DNA of 23,266 nt from Trachelipus rathkii (GCA_015478945.1 JABUQX010095590.1:1-23266), one strand, 5' to 3'; counted from the first letter of the stretch, positions 1-10,580 are shown. Notes: generated from the letters alone by a model not told the origin. Made by a program: numbers and translations.

Positions 1-658
1 ATTTTTCCTCTTCCTTGACAAAATAGGTAGAGGTGTATCGTCTTCCTTAACCTATATGTGTGTGAGTTCTTTATATGACATAAATTCTGATTTCTTATCT
101 TCCTTGTTTATATATAATATGAATATATTAAATTAAAAATAAATTATGATTTTTACTCTTATTATTTACTAATTATTAAATATTACAATTTAGATATATT
201 TCATTATAATTAGATATAAAGAAGACTAAGAACTTATACATATCAACTAAATTTAAATGTATGAAACATTCAATTGCTATTGGATAAAAATTGTTATGAA
301 TATTTTTAGGAATAATGCTGTAAAAAATATAGGTGTTAATTATTATTATTATTATTATTAGTTATTATTGATTATTATTATTATTATTTATTATTATTAT
401 TATTATTATTTTCCTCCTGATTATTGATGTTACCTGCTCTACACCATGATCTTATAAAAATATATGTGTTCTTTGTATTTTTCAATTTTATTTAAGAGTT
501 CTTTCCTTCCTATAATAAATATATATTGATGTTTTATGCTTTACTACAAGGATAGGTATCATTTCTGTATTAATTATGCTATTATATTATTAGATAGAAA
601 TCAAGTAGATAATTCAGTGAGTAGTTAATTTTATTCTTATAGGGCTATCATTCTTTAG
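1..658. other. AT-rich non-coding stretch
   Basis: Very AT-rich sequence with frequent stop codons in all frames. Apart from the TTA microsatellite listed separately I see no gene, RNA or mobile element signature here. Confidence 0.6.
337..410. repeat. (TTA)n microsatellite
   Basis: A run of TTA/ATT triplets, interrupted by a few substitutions (for example GTTATTATTGATT near 361-371 and one TTTA near 387). It is a simple trinucleotide microsatellite with no coding context. Confidence 0.9.
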
Positions 659-903
659 GTAGGCGGACTCCGGCACCGCTAAGGTATCCGAGGAGAATCT
701 TATTCGGGTATACCGAGCCTTTTATTCCGGAGCAAAGCTTTTGTTGTATAACTTTGTACACGGAGTCATAATTGCTCCGTAGTCCGTGCTATACTTCATT
801 GGGTCTCAACGACACGGTCCGTGGATAGTATAACCGGGAGAAGTTATCCTATTTCCTAGAGGGCGCAATTCTACGCGCACGCGACCGTATTGAAGGAGGG
901 GAG
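659..903. other. GC-richer island with several short inverted repeats
   Basis: This block of about 245 bp is clearly richer in G and C than the AT-rich DNA on both sides, and its edges are fairly sharp. It contains several short inverted repeats: GGTATCCGA (683-691) against TCGGGTATACC (704-714), CGGAGCAA (728-735) against TTGCTCCG (772-779), the quasi-palindrome CACGG-T-CCGTG (813-823), and TATACT (790-795) against AGTATA (827-832). No open reading frame or known family is recognised. It could be a mobile-element fragment or a structured RNA, but this is inference only. Confidence 0.3.
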
Positions 904-2810
904 AGAGAATCTCCAAAATTAACGTCCCATTTAGTATATTAAAAAATTATATATATAGAGAGTTTTTTTATTTTATAGTATTATTGAGTATATATATAAG
1001 TACTGGATCTGCCTTGATGATTATTTCTCACTGCAGACATAGAGTAAGTTATTTGGTTTTTTGATTTCTTAAATTTTTTTTTTTTTTTTTATTTTATTAT
1101 TATTTTTTTTTAAATTTAGAAGTTATCTATTTTGAGCTTTAGATGTGTCTGATTTATATAAGTATTATAAATTCATACTCTCTATTTCATGCTTCTCTGA
1201 AAATTCACCAGTTTAAATGTTATTAATGGTATTAAATTAGTATAATGATTATAGTTAATATATAATGGAGTATAGGAGCGTAAAGACAATAGTAATTTAT
1301 AGTTGAATAAGTTGACTATTTATCCCTTGTACTTATACTATGCAAACATAGATAGCGTTTACATTAAGTAGATATTATAGATATATCAGCCTCTGTTTAC
1401 CTTGGCTATTTTCATCTCAATCCTATAAATTTATTTGTGAATATTTTATATTAGAAAATTTATTTTATCCTTCCTAATAGATTCATAACTTGTCTTTTAT
1501 CTTGGGGCACTTTATTATGGGTCCTCATGAATGTTAATATAATACCTCTCTTTTTACTTATTCTCTATTATTTATGGTTTTTAAGACTCTTTTTGTTTGT
1601 ACATTTGATTTCTTATGAATTTTGTGGGGTGGTTGCTTCGACACCGTCTCTCATAAATTTATATCATTGGTTATTTTATTAAGGCTTAGACAATTTGTAT
1701 AAAAGAAAAAGAGTAAAAATTGTTGATTTCAAACTTTTATAAACTTCATGACTTACAGTTTTGTTATTTTTATAATTACTTTCATCTTCTTTACAAAAAC
1801 TTTAATATATTTTCTGTTATGTAATATACCATGTATAAATAAGTTTCTTTTTTATTTTAATTTGTGTTACGAATTAGGATTTGTGAGCGAAGTTTATTAT
1901 TCGTTTGAGACGTATCTTCTACCCACCTGAAAATAGAGAGTGCGTATGAATCTTCCAATGCTACTCGTTTCTCATGTGTTGGCATTTGTGCATGAAACTA
2001 ATAAATGCTCATAGTTTTTACGAGCGCTATTCGTTTTCGTCAACCTTAGGGCAAAATCGTAAAAAAAAATGCTAACCAAAAAAATGTGTGATATTTTCTT
2101 TATTCTGTTAATTTTGTATTATTTATTCAAGAGCATTTTTTACTATAATCGATGAAATGGTGATAAACATCAGGAAGTGCATAAGAGAAAGCGTGAAAAG
2201 CATTTAGTTTTCACGTTTGGTGAGCGTATTTTTAATGCTCATTATTGCTCGGCTAAAAGACTATGAAATGATTAAGGTAAGAATCGAAAAGGCTAATCAT
2301 ACGCAGATCGAGGGTGGGCTTTTTTCTAGAATCCAAAATGTATACTTATAAACCGTAATCGCGCTTTATAGAAACACCATCTATTGCAAAAAATGCTTCA
2401 CCACCTAGGTGGGATTTTTTCGGGGTCTGGTTTCGCTTGCTGACTACAGTACCAGATGTTGAAAAAAATCCAGACCACGTTTCGTAACACATTTGTGGGG
2501 AACCAAACTTTTGGCCATTCACCTCACTGGCGTAAATTCAGGTACACAAATTTTTTTGATCATGTCCTGACCCTTTTTCGAGACTGTGATATTAAAGATT
2601 CTAACCAAGTATAGTGATGAGTGGCCGCAAATTCTGGCCAGTGAGCGTCGATACTCAAATATTCAGCTCAACTCTTTTTTCATTATGCATAGAGGTACTG
2701 TGATCAACTCGTCAGGAAATTGCCGCCCGCTTCGGCCAATGGTGCGGAGGGACTTTAATTGTGGCGAGGAACGCTGCCCCCACGATAGATTAGTATTCAC
2801 ACACGTATAA
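904..2810. other. AT-rich non-coding stretch
   Basis: AT-rich and stop-rich in all frames, with T homopolymers around 1074-1110. Open frames at 1748-1930 and 2586-2810 do not resemble any protein I know and have no splice or start context that would support them. The segment 2290-2810 is of more ordinary base composition but I cannot assign it. Confidence 0.5.
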
Positions 2811-3500
2811 TATATATATAGGTGGTTCATATAGCAGAAAAAGATATGAAATGACAGGCTAGTAAATTGCTGTAATATATATAAATTAGGGTAGATTTGA
2901 GATCACAGGTTTTAATTCCATTTTTGTGCAACGAAATACTTTTGCTATACAAAAATATTTAATAGGCTTATAGTTTAACTCACTTCCGGCTAAATCTTTA
3001 AGTGGATATTACCTAATGATATGCAATATAGTGGTATTGAATATGTTGAATAAAACTCATTTTGACTATATTACCTATAATTGTTAATTTTCAGTATAAG
3101 TCTAGAGTAATTGTTTATAGGCAGGATACTTAAGTCAAGATGTAAGAACATCCTGTTTATTTAGATTTCACAATTATTAAATATTACACAATTGATTTTT
3201 CATTACCTAATATTTATATAATAAACAATATATCTATTTAGTAATTATATTTACTTATTATATTTATTTTTACAGGTTGTCACCAATCAGCCTTACACTG
3301 CCCACTCGCTGAGGAGCCTTACTCTCAAATCACGGATGGGGTGTTTGCCACGAATCAAGATGTCAATGCTAATGAATTTATAATTATATGCTGACTAAAT
3401 GCGCAAAGCTCGGCACGGCTTTCTGCGTGAAGATAGGCGTGATGGGGATTTATATTGGTTAAAGATGCTAGTGCCCATTGTCTCACACTATAAGCATAGA
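2811..3500. other. Unassigned AT-rich stretch
   Basis: It begins with a short TA run (about 2808-2820) and remains AT-rich to about 3275, where composition becomes more balanced. I see no gene, repeat family or RNA. Confidence 0.5.
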
Positions 3501-3533
3501 ATTTAAAGCGACATAATATATCGCAATACTAGA

Positions 3534-4054
3534 GACACCAGAGAGTGGTGTCAGGAGAAGGAAGCACCGCTAGCGGCGTACTTATACTCTAGTTCTTACC
3601 ATTATCTCATAATCTCAGGTTCTCACAAACTTCCACTTTATTTCAGAGTAACACATCCTTAGTCGCTAATTCGAGGCGCGACGTTTATGGTGGTGGTACG
3701 TCGCAGTTTAGAAGTTCCCGTTCGAGAACCTACCGAGATTGAGTCACGTGGTACTCGATTTATGAAAAGAATCCAAGGATGATAAAGAGATGCCTTATAA
3801 TCATCTGTGAACTGCGTGTACGGCAAGAGTCAGAAGAATCGAGAAGACGCGAGATAGTTTTACATTCTATTTCCTTTGACTCGACCCTCATAGTATGCTT
3901 AAATGAGAGGGGAGGTGCGAATGTCTTACTGAGGATGGCTGCAAGATTTAGCAGCAATATCATACTATTTCTATAGCTTAATTACTACTAATACCACTCT
4001 CCGAATGGCCGTGGTATGAGGCAGCGCTTTTTTTCATTAGTGCGAGTTAACTCG
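3534..4054. repeat. Cluster of short perfect inverted repeats
   Basis: Within about 520 bp there are five perfect or near-perfect palindromic sites. GACACCA/TGGTGTC is at 3534-3552 (7-bp arms, 5-nt loop), CCGCTAGCGG at 3567-3576, GCGACGT/ACGTCGC at 3678-3704 (7-bp arms, 13-nt loop), ATACCAC/GTGGTAT at 3991-4017 (7-bp arms, 13-nt loop), and the 12-bp palindrome CGAGTTAACTCG at 4043-4054. Two of them share the same arm and loop lengths. Single hits of this size occur by chance, so only the clustering is notable. No gene is recognised here. Confidence 0.35.
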
Positions 4055-4089
4055 TGAGGAAGGGAGACGATATCACTTAAGTTTCTCGC

Positions 4090-4160
4090 ATCTAACAACC
4101 GAACCCCAGTTTTTTTGAGGCGCTCTGCTAGCTAACCGTTTGTGATGCGAGGTCCATTTT
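4090..4160 (-). repeat. tRNA-like SINE head candidate
   Basis: On the minus strand, TAGCTAGCAGAGCG (plus 4121-4134) resembles the tRNA A box/D arm, and GGTTCGGTTG (plus 4096-4105) resembles the B box GGTTCRANNC. Between them CCTCA and TGGGG can pair as a five-base stem around a seven-base loop, as in an anticodon arm. The A-to-B distance is shorter than in a functional tRNA and the T arm does not close, so a working tRNA is unlikely. A decayed tRNA-derived SINE or tRNA pseudogene is the better reading; chance similarity remains possible. Confidence 0.3.
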
Positions 4161-5838
4161 TCGAACACACCACATGAACTATATCTGTTTTTGCGTCTTT
4201 TTGTTGAACGTTATATGATTGTTACTTCTATAAGAATTCATTTTGGAGAGTTACTATCAGTACTTCTTCTCATTTACATAGGATGCATGTGGAGCTCATC
4301 ATCCCTTCTATGCCAATAATATATTGTCCTTTCAGAGAAATGTCACGCAGATGCAACCTAGACGATAAAATAGGGGGTCGAAAGTGATGATATCGTCTTA
4401 TCTCGTGATCCTGTGGTCTTTTGGCACAGTTTTACGGATATTTTGTTGTGAAAGTGAAGGTGAGAGGAGATTATTCTGTAGATATTGTGAGGTTGGTTTT
4501 CATAATATATGGTAGAAGATATATATTCCAACGACAGGCGGGCTTTGAGTAGCGACCACCCCACCAGGTCATGGGAAGCATTACTATAAGTGCGCACGGA
4601 CATTCTAGCTCGGAGAATGTACATATTTTCTCGGGTAAAGGGCTTTATGACCATGATAGACAATTCTGGAAGTAAAAGATAGCTGGAGGGTATTGTATCT
4701 TGAACCATGCATATTTTGTACATGATATGGTTTTGCTTCATCACTTCATATGCCATATAAGTTGAGTGTTTTAGTATCTTTATAAGTGTCAAGTAACTAC
4801 CATTCCTCTCATTTGAAGAATAGGAAAGATTGTAGTGGTGGGGAGAAGGTGGACTTCATAGAACTTTTCGAAAGCATACGAAGTCATATCTCTGGTTCAT
4901 ACACCTCCATACTACGCACGATAGAACATTACTGGGAAGGCTTATTATGGAGAGTATGCGAACACTAACGATATTACGTTTATCCAAATTTTGCAGAAGA
5001 AGAGACCCATGGAAGAGAAAAGAGAGATGGCTATAGATGCGAGTAAGTCAGGTGACACGTTCATAGGCCACAGAAGGTCTACAAGAAACGTATGCTTTTA
5101 TAGAGTGGAGATATTGTCAAAAGCACGCATACAGATGCACAAAGGGGGTTCAATTCCCCACACGTAAGAATTACTAAGAGGCATGCGGAGAAGGCCAATA
5201 ATTATCAGTTAAATATAGGGAAATATAAATGTTCATTTCAAGAACATACTGCGAGCACCCGGGAAAAGCTCATTTGACTGGCGATCAATAAAGACAGCTG
5301 ATGACCTATGCGAAATTGATCTACATGAGACTCGACGAGATTATGGATATGTATCGATAGTTTTTATTTAACTATAATGTATATCTTTTCTCACATTAGA
5401 ATGCACATCTGTCAGACTAGATGTATTATCGATTTAGTTTAAGGAATTTGAGCTGGATATCACCGTATGATTTTGCTGACGTATAGACATAAGTAGTGGG
5501 AATAGTAGATGAGGATGGAGTGCGTGCTGACAACACTGATGAGCGGAGCAATATATGTCTCACGATTAAATCTAGCTTCTATCCTGTGTTACATTTTATG
5601 CGTGATAGCATATATATTTGACTGAGATATTTGGATAGAGAAGTTCATGGGGGCCCTCTAGCACGAAAGCAAACTGCCTTTCAAGAATCTGAGAGTGGAG
5701 TAGTAAGAGTCACTGGTCCAGGCCACTGCTTCCTTATAGCGTATGTGTTCATTTAGAGTTACTAGGGTGAGGTCGCATCGCTCTCAACTGCAGTCATATT
5801 TATATCTATTTCTATTATCTTTTTGAGAGCATAGGAGT
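4161..5838. other. Unassigned sequence of ordinary complexity
   Basis: Balanced composition without long simple repeats. The minus-strand open frame at 4358-4792 (144 codons) has no recognisable domain, no signal peptide and an unremarkable composition. I could not match any part of this stretch to a family, apart from a weak tRNA-like patch at 5088-5166 described among the findings. Confidence 0.45.
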
Positions 5839-6035
5839 AATTCTCTTATTCGATAGTGAGGAGAGAGGAGGAGGAGAGGAAGGGCCCTAGAATTGTTCCA
5901 GTTTTAGGTTTTTATGATATGTTTATAAGACGGTACGGTTTCTCTGAAGAAGCATGTTATGAGCTTGATCGTATGTTGGATGTAGAATTATATATATCGA
6001 TGGAGCCACTTAGATATTCGAACATGAAAGAGTGA
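5839..6035 (+). pseudogene. Possible PIF/Harbinger transposase N-terminal remnant
   Basis: An open frame of about 64 codons between a TAA near 5839 and the TGA at 6033-6035. Its second half contains FIRRYGFSEEACYELDRML followed by DVELYIS. In PIF/Harbinger transposases and HARBI1-like proteins the region ahead of the catalytic domain typically reads like (F/Y)xxRYRFSxExxxxLLDLL, followed by a short linker, and this frame matches that pattern in order and spacing. No catalytic DDE residues are visible and the frame ends soon after. GTGAGT follows at 6032-6037, so a splice donor is conceivable, but a decayed copy is simpler. The assignment rests on a short motif remembered from the family and could be wrong. 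Confidence 0.3.
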
Positions 6036-6590
6036 GTGATTATTTATTTTTATATATTGTATTTATATTATAAATAATGACTCTTACTAAACAGCAATTA
6101 AGATAAACTATTATTTCATTTCAAGCTGCACCAGTGGTTAGGATCGTACGAATAACTCATAGTGTTAAACTTGACTCAACAGTTTTTATCGGTTGATTAT
6201 GTTGACTATGTGAGTAAAGTGACCTTTGATAGTGCCTCCAAGGCATATACTAGTATACATAGTATCGTAACACAGTAATACCTTTGATTACTATCTAACA
6301 CACTTGGGACGACAAGTACTACTGTTATTTTCCAACTACATGTATTCAAGAGGGAAACCCATTTGAATTTTAATAATTATCAATTTAACTTTAACACACA
6401 GCCGGCAGGGGGTAAACCGAACCGGGGAGGGTATACTATCGGTGACACACGAACTTTTTCACTTCTCGTCTAATGCGGTATGATCCGTTATCTCCTATAT
6501 CGAGGATCTAATGCCGGACCATAATATCATATTTATAGATGAAAGGTGTGCGGTGGGCAACTCGCAAAATTTACCTACTAATATAATGAA
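6036..6590. other. Unassigned stretch
   Basis: AT-rich at first, then a patch of balanced composition from about 6395 to 6560 that ends at the AT microsatellite. No feature is recognised. Confidence 0.45.
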
Positions 6591-6726
6591 TTATTATATA
6601 GATTATTATATATATATATATTATTAATATAATATATATATATATATATAATATATATATATATATATTATATATATATAATTATATATATATATCATAT
6701 TATATATATATATAGTATATAAATAT
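6591..6726. repeat. (AT)n microsatellite
   Basis: Long run of alternating A and T with occasional AA or TT breaks and one CATAT interruption, followed by a short GA-rich tract (about 6735-6765). Confidence 0.9.
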
Positions 6727-7470
6727 AATAAGTAGAGAAGGAGAGAAGAGAGAGAGAGAAAGAAATTAAGAAAAAAGTTTTTTTCAGTTAATCGTCATCG
6801 GTGAAATTTGCTGTAATCGTATTAATTGCATTAATTATCACTGGCCAAAAAAAAATTTTTTTTTTTTCAAAAATAAGATCCACGTCCCGATCACAATATC
6901 ATATAAATAGTATGTGATGCATGAACAATTATACCATTCCATCAACTTTTAATCATCATACTCAACCGATTGTAAATCCGACCTTGGATCCTAGTATAAT
7001 TTTTCGAGTCAGCTTTTGCCCTGAGAAAGCAAAAGCACATACAACTACTTTTGCAGTGAAGGCTCATTCTACCCGTTGTTAAAATTCAATAATATTTTTG
7101 GATGGTGATTTTCCTTCTAAGAGATTGATGAATTTTTTTCGTTTATAGTACCTGGGAATCAATATTATGCGGAATTGGGGCAAATTATTAAATTAGGAAC
7201 GATATTTTCCCATGGAAATGCATAATGTGTACTCGGAATATTGTACAGTAATATATTTAATTTAATAACTTAAACTAAATAATAATGTTATATTACTAAG
7301 CTTATTATTAATTGGCGTAATAGTATATAATTTTTCATTTTACTCAAAATAATTAAAACAGGCAATTCGTGGTGCCTTAAAAAAATCAATAAAATCCAAA
7401 AAATCAAAAAATTACTTGATTTTTTTAATTCTCAAAAAAAAATCAACTAACATATGCACGCAACGACTTG
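6727..7470. other. AT-rich non-coding stretch with short hairpins
   Basis: The stretch holds an A-run/T-run fold-back near 6846-6868 and a perfect 8-bp inverted repeat GCTTTTGC (7012-7019) / GCAAAAGC (7029-7036) with a 9-nt loop. No coding region is seen. Confidence 0.45.
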
Positions 7471-7492
7471 ATATAGATATATATTATTCATC

Positions 7493-7523
<31 letters not shown>

Positions 7524-7655
7524 TATATTAATATATAATATATAATATATATCATATATATATTATATATATATAAGTATATATATAGTATATATATATT
7601 ATATATATATATATATATTTATTATATAATCATGTATATATGCATAGGTATATGA
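7471..7655. repeat. (AT)n microsatellite
   Basis: Alternating A and T with scattered phase changes and a few C or G interruptions. Confidence 0.88.
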
Positions 7656-7966
7656 TATGATATAATAATTTTGAATGAGCAAATTATGATCCTATCCAAC
7701 AAATATTATTTTATTTTCACAACATTTTATCGAAGTTGAATTATGTAAGTTTTTTTCCTAGTTTTATGGAAGCATAACAAATTACCCTCGGCTAGTGTTT
7801 TCTCTGTCGAAAAAAATTCAGGGCATTAGCATGATGCAATGTGAAAAGGTATTGTAAGATAATTGCTATCAAGGAGTAAAAACTTATAAGGTATGTAGGA
7901 ATCATATTTTTAATTTTTATATTATGTTTCAAAAAAATTTGGAATTTAAAAATATTTTGAATGTGC

Positions 7967-7970
<4 letters not shown>
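7656..7970. other. AT-rich non-coding stretch
   Basis: AT-rich and rich in stop codons. Nothing recognisable lies between the AT microsatellite and the poly(T) tract. Confidence 0.5.

Positions 7971-8043
<73 letters not shown>
7971..8043. repeat. Uninterrupted poly(T) tract, 73 bases
   Basis: A pure T homopolymer of 73 bases, that is poly(A) on the minus strand. It could be the poly(A) tail of a retroposed copy inserted in minus orientation, in which case the copied sequence would lie at 8044 and above. I see no AATAAA close to it on that strand and no recognisable gene in the neighbouring 250 bases. Homopolymers of this length are also prone to assembly and sequencing error. The lysine-rich open frames across it are artefacts. 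Confidence 0.85.
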
Positions 8044-8337
8044 CATACACAACTTTTACTAATTCCATAATTGTCTTACTTATGAGGAACCAATTTGATT
8101 GATTGACTTTGTAAGTTTTCACATGTCTGAAAAGGTTTTCAACATACATGTTTCATTCACTTAGATTCCTTTCTAATCTTAATTACTTGAATTCCATACC
8201 GCAATGATATTTCACATTTATTTTGCTATTTCAGAATAAATATGAACCATTCTCTTTTTATTGGCAATAATTGTGTCACTTGGAAGTTATTCGGCTTGTT
8301 GCCTAGGTTAAGTTGATCACAACAACGGATAGATTTC
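8044..8337. other. AT-rich non-coding stretch
   Basis: Unique-looking AT-rich sequence between the poly(T) tract and the CT-rich block. On the minus strand it is the sequence that would precede a poly(A) tail, but no protein or gene family is recognised. Confidence 0.4.
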
Positions 8338-9740
8338 TTGCTCTCTCTCTCTCTCTGTCTCTCTATCTCCTCTCCTCTTCCTCTGACGTCGGCCCCTCGC
8401 TGGCTTTCTCTCCAATATCACGACCTCTCTCATCTCTCTCTCGTCTCTCTCTCTCTCTATTACCTACTACTTATTATTCATATTTTATTTCTTATTACGT
8501 TTCAAAAATAAACTTCTTCTGAACTCTTCATCTCTATTCTCTATCTCTCTATATATCTTATTTACTTTTATATATACTTACTCTCATCTACTATCTCAAG
8601 TCGTCTTAGCTCAATATATCTCTCTATATATTACGCTATTATATACTCTCCTTTCTCTACTATCTCATCTCTATTAGTATCTCACTTACTTATATATCTC
8701 TTACTCTGTCGTCCATCAATTAGCTCATACTACTATCGTGATCATATCTCTTTATCTATTTGTGGGACATTCTTATATCACGCTCTTCGGCTTGACTCTC
8801 TCGTTAAAATTTGTCCTTTAGTGCTTCTAATACCTTCTTGGGGGTTAAGTTTTGGGTTCAGGGTTATACGTCTCCAGTTAGGTTTACGTTTTAGGTACCC
8901 TCCTCTCTTCCCTCAAAATCTTGATGTATTTTACTCGCCTAAAATTATTCTAAAATTACACGTGATCACATTAATTATTGATTTTGCTTCCTGGGACAAC
9001 CATTATAAATAGCCTATATATATTATATATATTATACTATATATACTATCTATATCTATACTTTGTCACTATTCAACTCTCATCTCCCTCTTATCATAAT
9101 CTATGTATATACATTAATATAAGTATATAGTATATTCATACTCTATCTCTACTACTATCTTTCTATATATGTCTTCTCTCATCATTATATATATATATAT
9201 ATATAGTATAATATTATATATATTATCACTATATATATCTCTCTATTATACATCTCTCTATTACTAACTTCAGTACCTTCGCATCTCTTCACTTACTACT
9301 ATATCATATCTCAACTCGAGTTCTTCAGAGAACTCTGTCACTAGTCTTCTCTTTCTTATATATTATCTCTAATATTCTCTTATATCTCTCTATATCATCT
9401 ATCTATCTATCTTCTATTATCGTATTCTCCCAGTATATACTCGTATCTATCTATCATCCGTTATCTTACTCCTCTCTAGTCTACTATACTCTGCTCTATT
9501 TCTTTACACTACTCTATATCTATCTATTCTACATTCTATGTATATTTTAATTTACTATCTATCTCTATATTTATCTATCTATCTCTTCTTCTCTTTCTAT
9601 CATTATATTATAATCTATATTCTTCAATCTATCTCTATATATATCTTATCTCTCTATATAATTCTCTATATCACTATCTCTCTATCTCTGTCATACAAAT
9701 CTCTATCTTATATATATATCTCTCTCTCCTAATGTATTAT
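8338..9740. repeat. Pyrimidine-rich CT/TATC simple-sequence block
   Basis: The plus strand is strikingly short of G and consists largely of CT, TATC, TCTC and TA units, degenerate rather than pure. It starts with a clear (CT)n run at 8338-8356 and returns to CT or TATC runs near 8436-8458, 9388-9414 and 9550-9680. A less repetitive interval (about 8800-9010) lies inside. Open frames across it, rich in Ser, Leu, Tyr and Ile, are products of the repeat and not genes. Confidence 0.8.
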
Positions 9741-9790
9741 CTACCTTTTAGGCGCTTTCCTAAGCCAGTCTAATCTATCTATAGCTGTAC

Positions 9791-9970
9791 GGGCTAGTTT
9801 TTATGGGGCAAGTGTGCATCAGTAAAGGCTTAGGGCACTTTTACCTGGCACTGTCAGTCATAAAGTTCAGCGCGTAGTTTAACGGCACAGTGGATCATAA
9901 AGGTTGGGCTAGGTTTATGGCACAGCTGAATCAATAAGGCTCTCACGGGCTACTTTGGGGTTTTTAAGTT
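9791..9970 (+). repeat. Degenerate ~40-bp minisatellite, about 4.5 copies
   Basis: Successive units begin at about 9791, 9833, 9872, 9906 and 9947, giving lengths of roughly 42, 39, 34 and 41 bases, then a partial unit. Each unit reads approximately GGGCTAGTTT, then ATGGCACAGT, then GAATCAATAAAGGCT; most share GGGCTA or a close variant at the start, GGCACAG or a variant in the middle, and ATAAAGG or a variant near the end. The units have diverged by substitutions and indels. It sits as an island within CT/AT simple sequence. Confidence 0.7.
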
Positions 9971-10014
9971 CTAGGTTAATGAAAATAGTTTTGAATCAGG
10001 TAGACACAGATTTT

Positions 10015-10310
10015 ACTATAATATATATAGTATTACTATATCACACTATATTATATATATATTATATCATATCTATCTCTCTTCACTTCTCTCTCTCTAT
10101 ATATAGTATTCTTTTCTCTCTCATAGTATATATATACTTCTCTTCTCTTCTCTCTTCACATTATTATTCTAATATATCGTCTCTCTCTATAGTATTTAAT
10201 ATATATTAATTATATATATATATATTATATTATATATATATATTATATATTTTAAATATATACTATATTAATTTAATATATATATATATCTTTACTTTTC
10301 TATTATCTTT
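10015..10310. repeat. AT and CT simple-sequence block
   Basis: Alternating AT runs, CT-rich patches (about 10070-10180), then AT again (10198-10290). It continues the simple-sequence block on the other side of the minisatellite. Confidence 0.8.
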
Positions 10311-10334
10311 CTTTGATTATCTTAAAATTCCTCC

Positions 10335-10485
10335 TCTATTTCTCCCAATTGAATGAGGGTAACCTGACGATGTTCATGCGATCGTGCACACATAGAAGAC
10401 TAGATAAAAAAATATGACAAAAGTCGAAGGATAAGACCGCAAGAGTTACCTCTGAATCTCTGCTTCCCATTTTGCGAAACAAAAC
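10335..10485 (-). repeat. RTE-like LINE 3'-end fragment (copy D)
   Basis: This patch lies between AT microsatellites and resembles the 3' end of copies A and B. AATATGACAAAAGTCGAA at 10411 is identical to 17025-17042 of copy A. Upstream, a CCCAATTG...GGGTAA stretch near 10345-10365 corresponds to CCCAAGATTGGGGGTAA of copy B at 18333, with GCGATCG near 10378 in place of GCATCGG. The order of blocks is the same and the orientation is the same (minus). It is a short, heavily diverged remnant without coding sequence. Confidence 0.55.
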
Positions 10486-10580
10486 ATTCAGTTCGTAATT
10501 TTTCCGCTCGTTATAACTCTAAATGATAAATATTTAGTTGACTGCCAAATATAAAGTTATATATAAAATTTTTACTATCT

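Noticed and set aside
2715..2810. A frame reading RQEIAARFGQWCGGTLI, considered as a helix-turn-helix of a Tc1-type transposase or as a serine-protease CGGTLI motif
   Set aside because: The match is only a few residues long, no flanking conserved blocks or catalytic residues follow, and two incompatible families fit equally well.
4358..4792. Minus-strand open frame of 144 codons
   Set aside because: It is long for this window but has no recognisable domain, no neighbouring splice or gene context, and an unremarkable composition; chance is more likely.
7012..7036. Perfect 8-bp inverted repeat GCTTTTGC/GCAAAAGC as a regulatory hairpin
   Set aside because: One such hairpin is expected by chance in a window of this size, and there is no gene nearby for it to act on.
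7792..8149. Two minus-strand lysine-rich open frames
   Set aside because: They are translations of the poly(T) tract read as poly(A) and have no coding support.
9538..10209. Ser/Leu/Tyr/Ile-rich plus-strand open frames at 9538-9732 and 9955-10209
   Set aside because: They arise from the CT/TATC/AT simple-sequence block and show no conserved residues.
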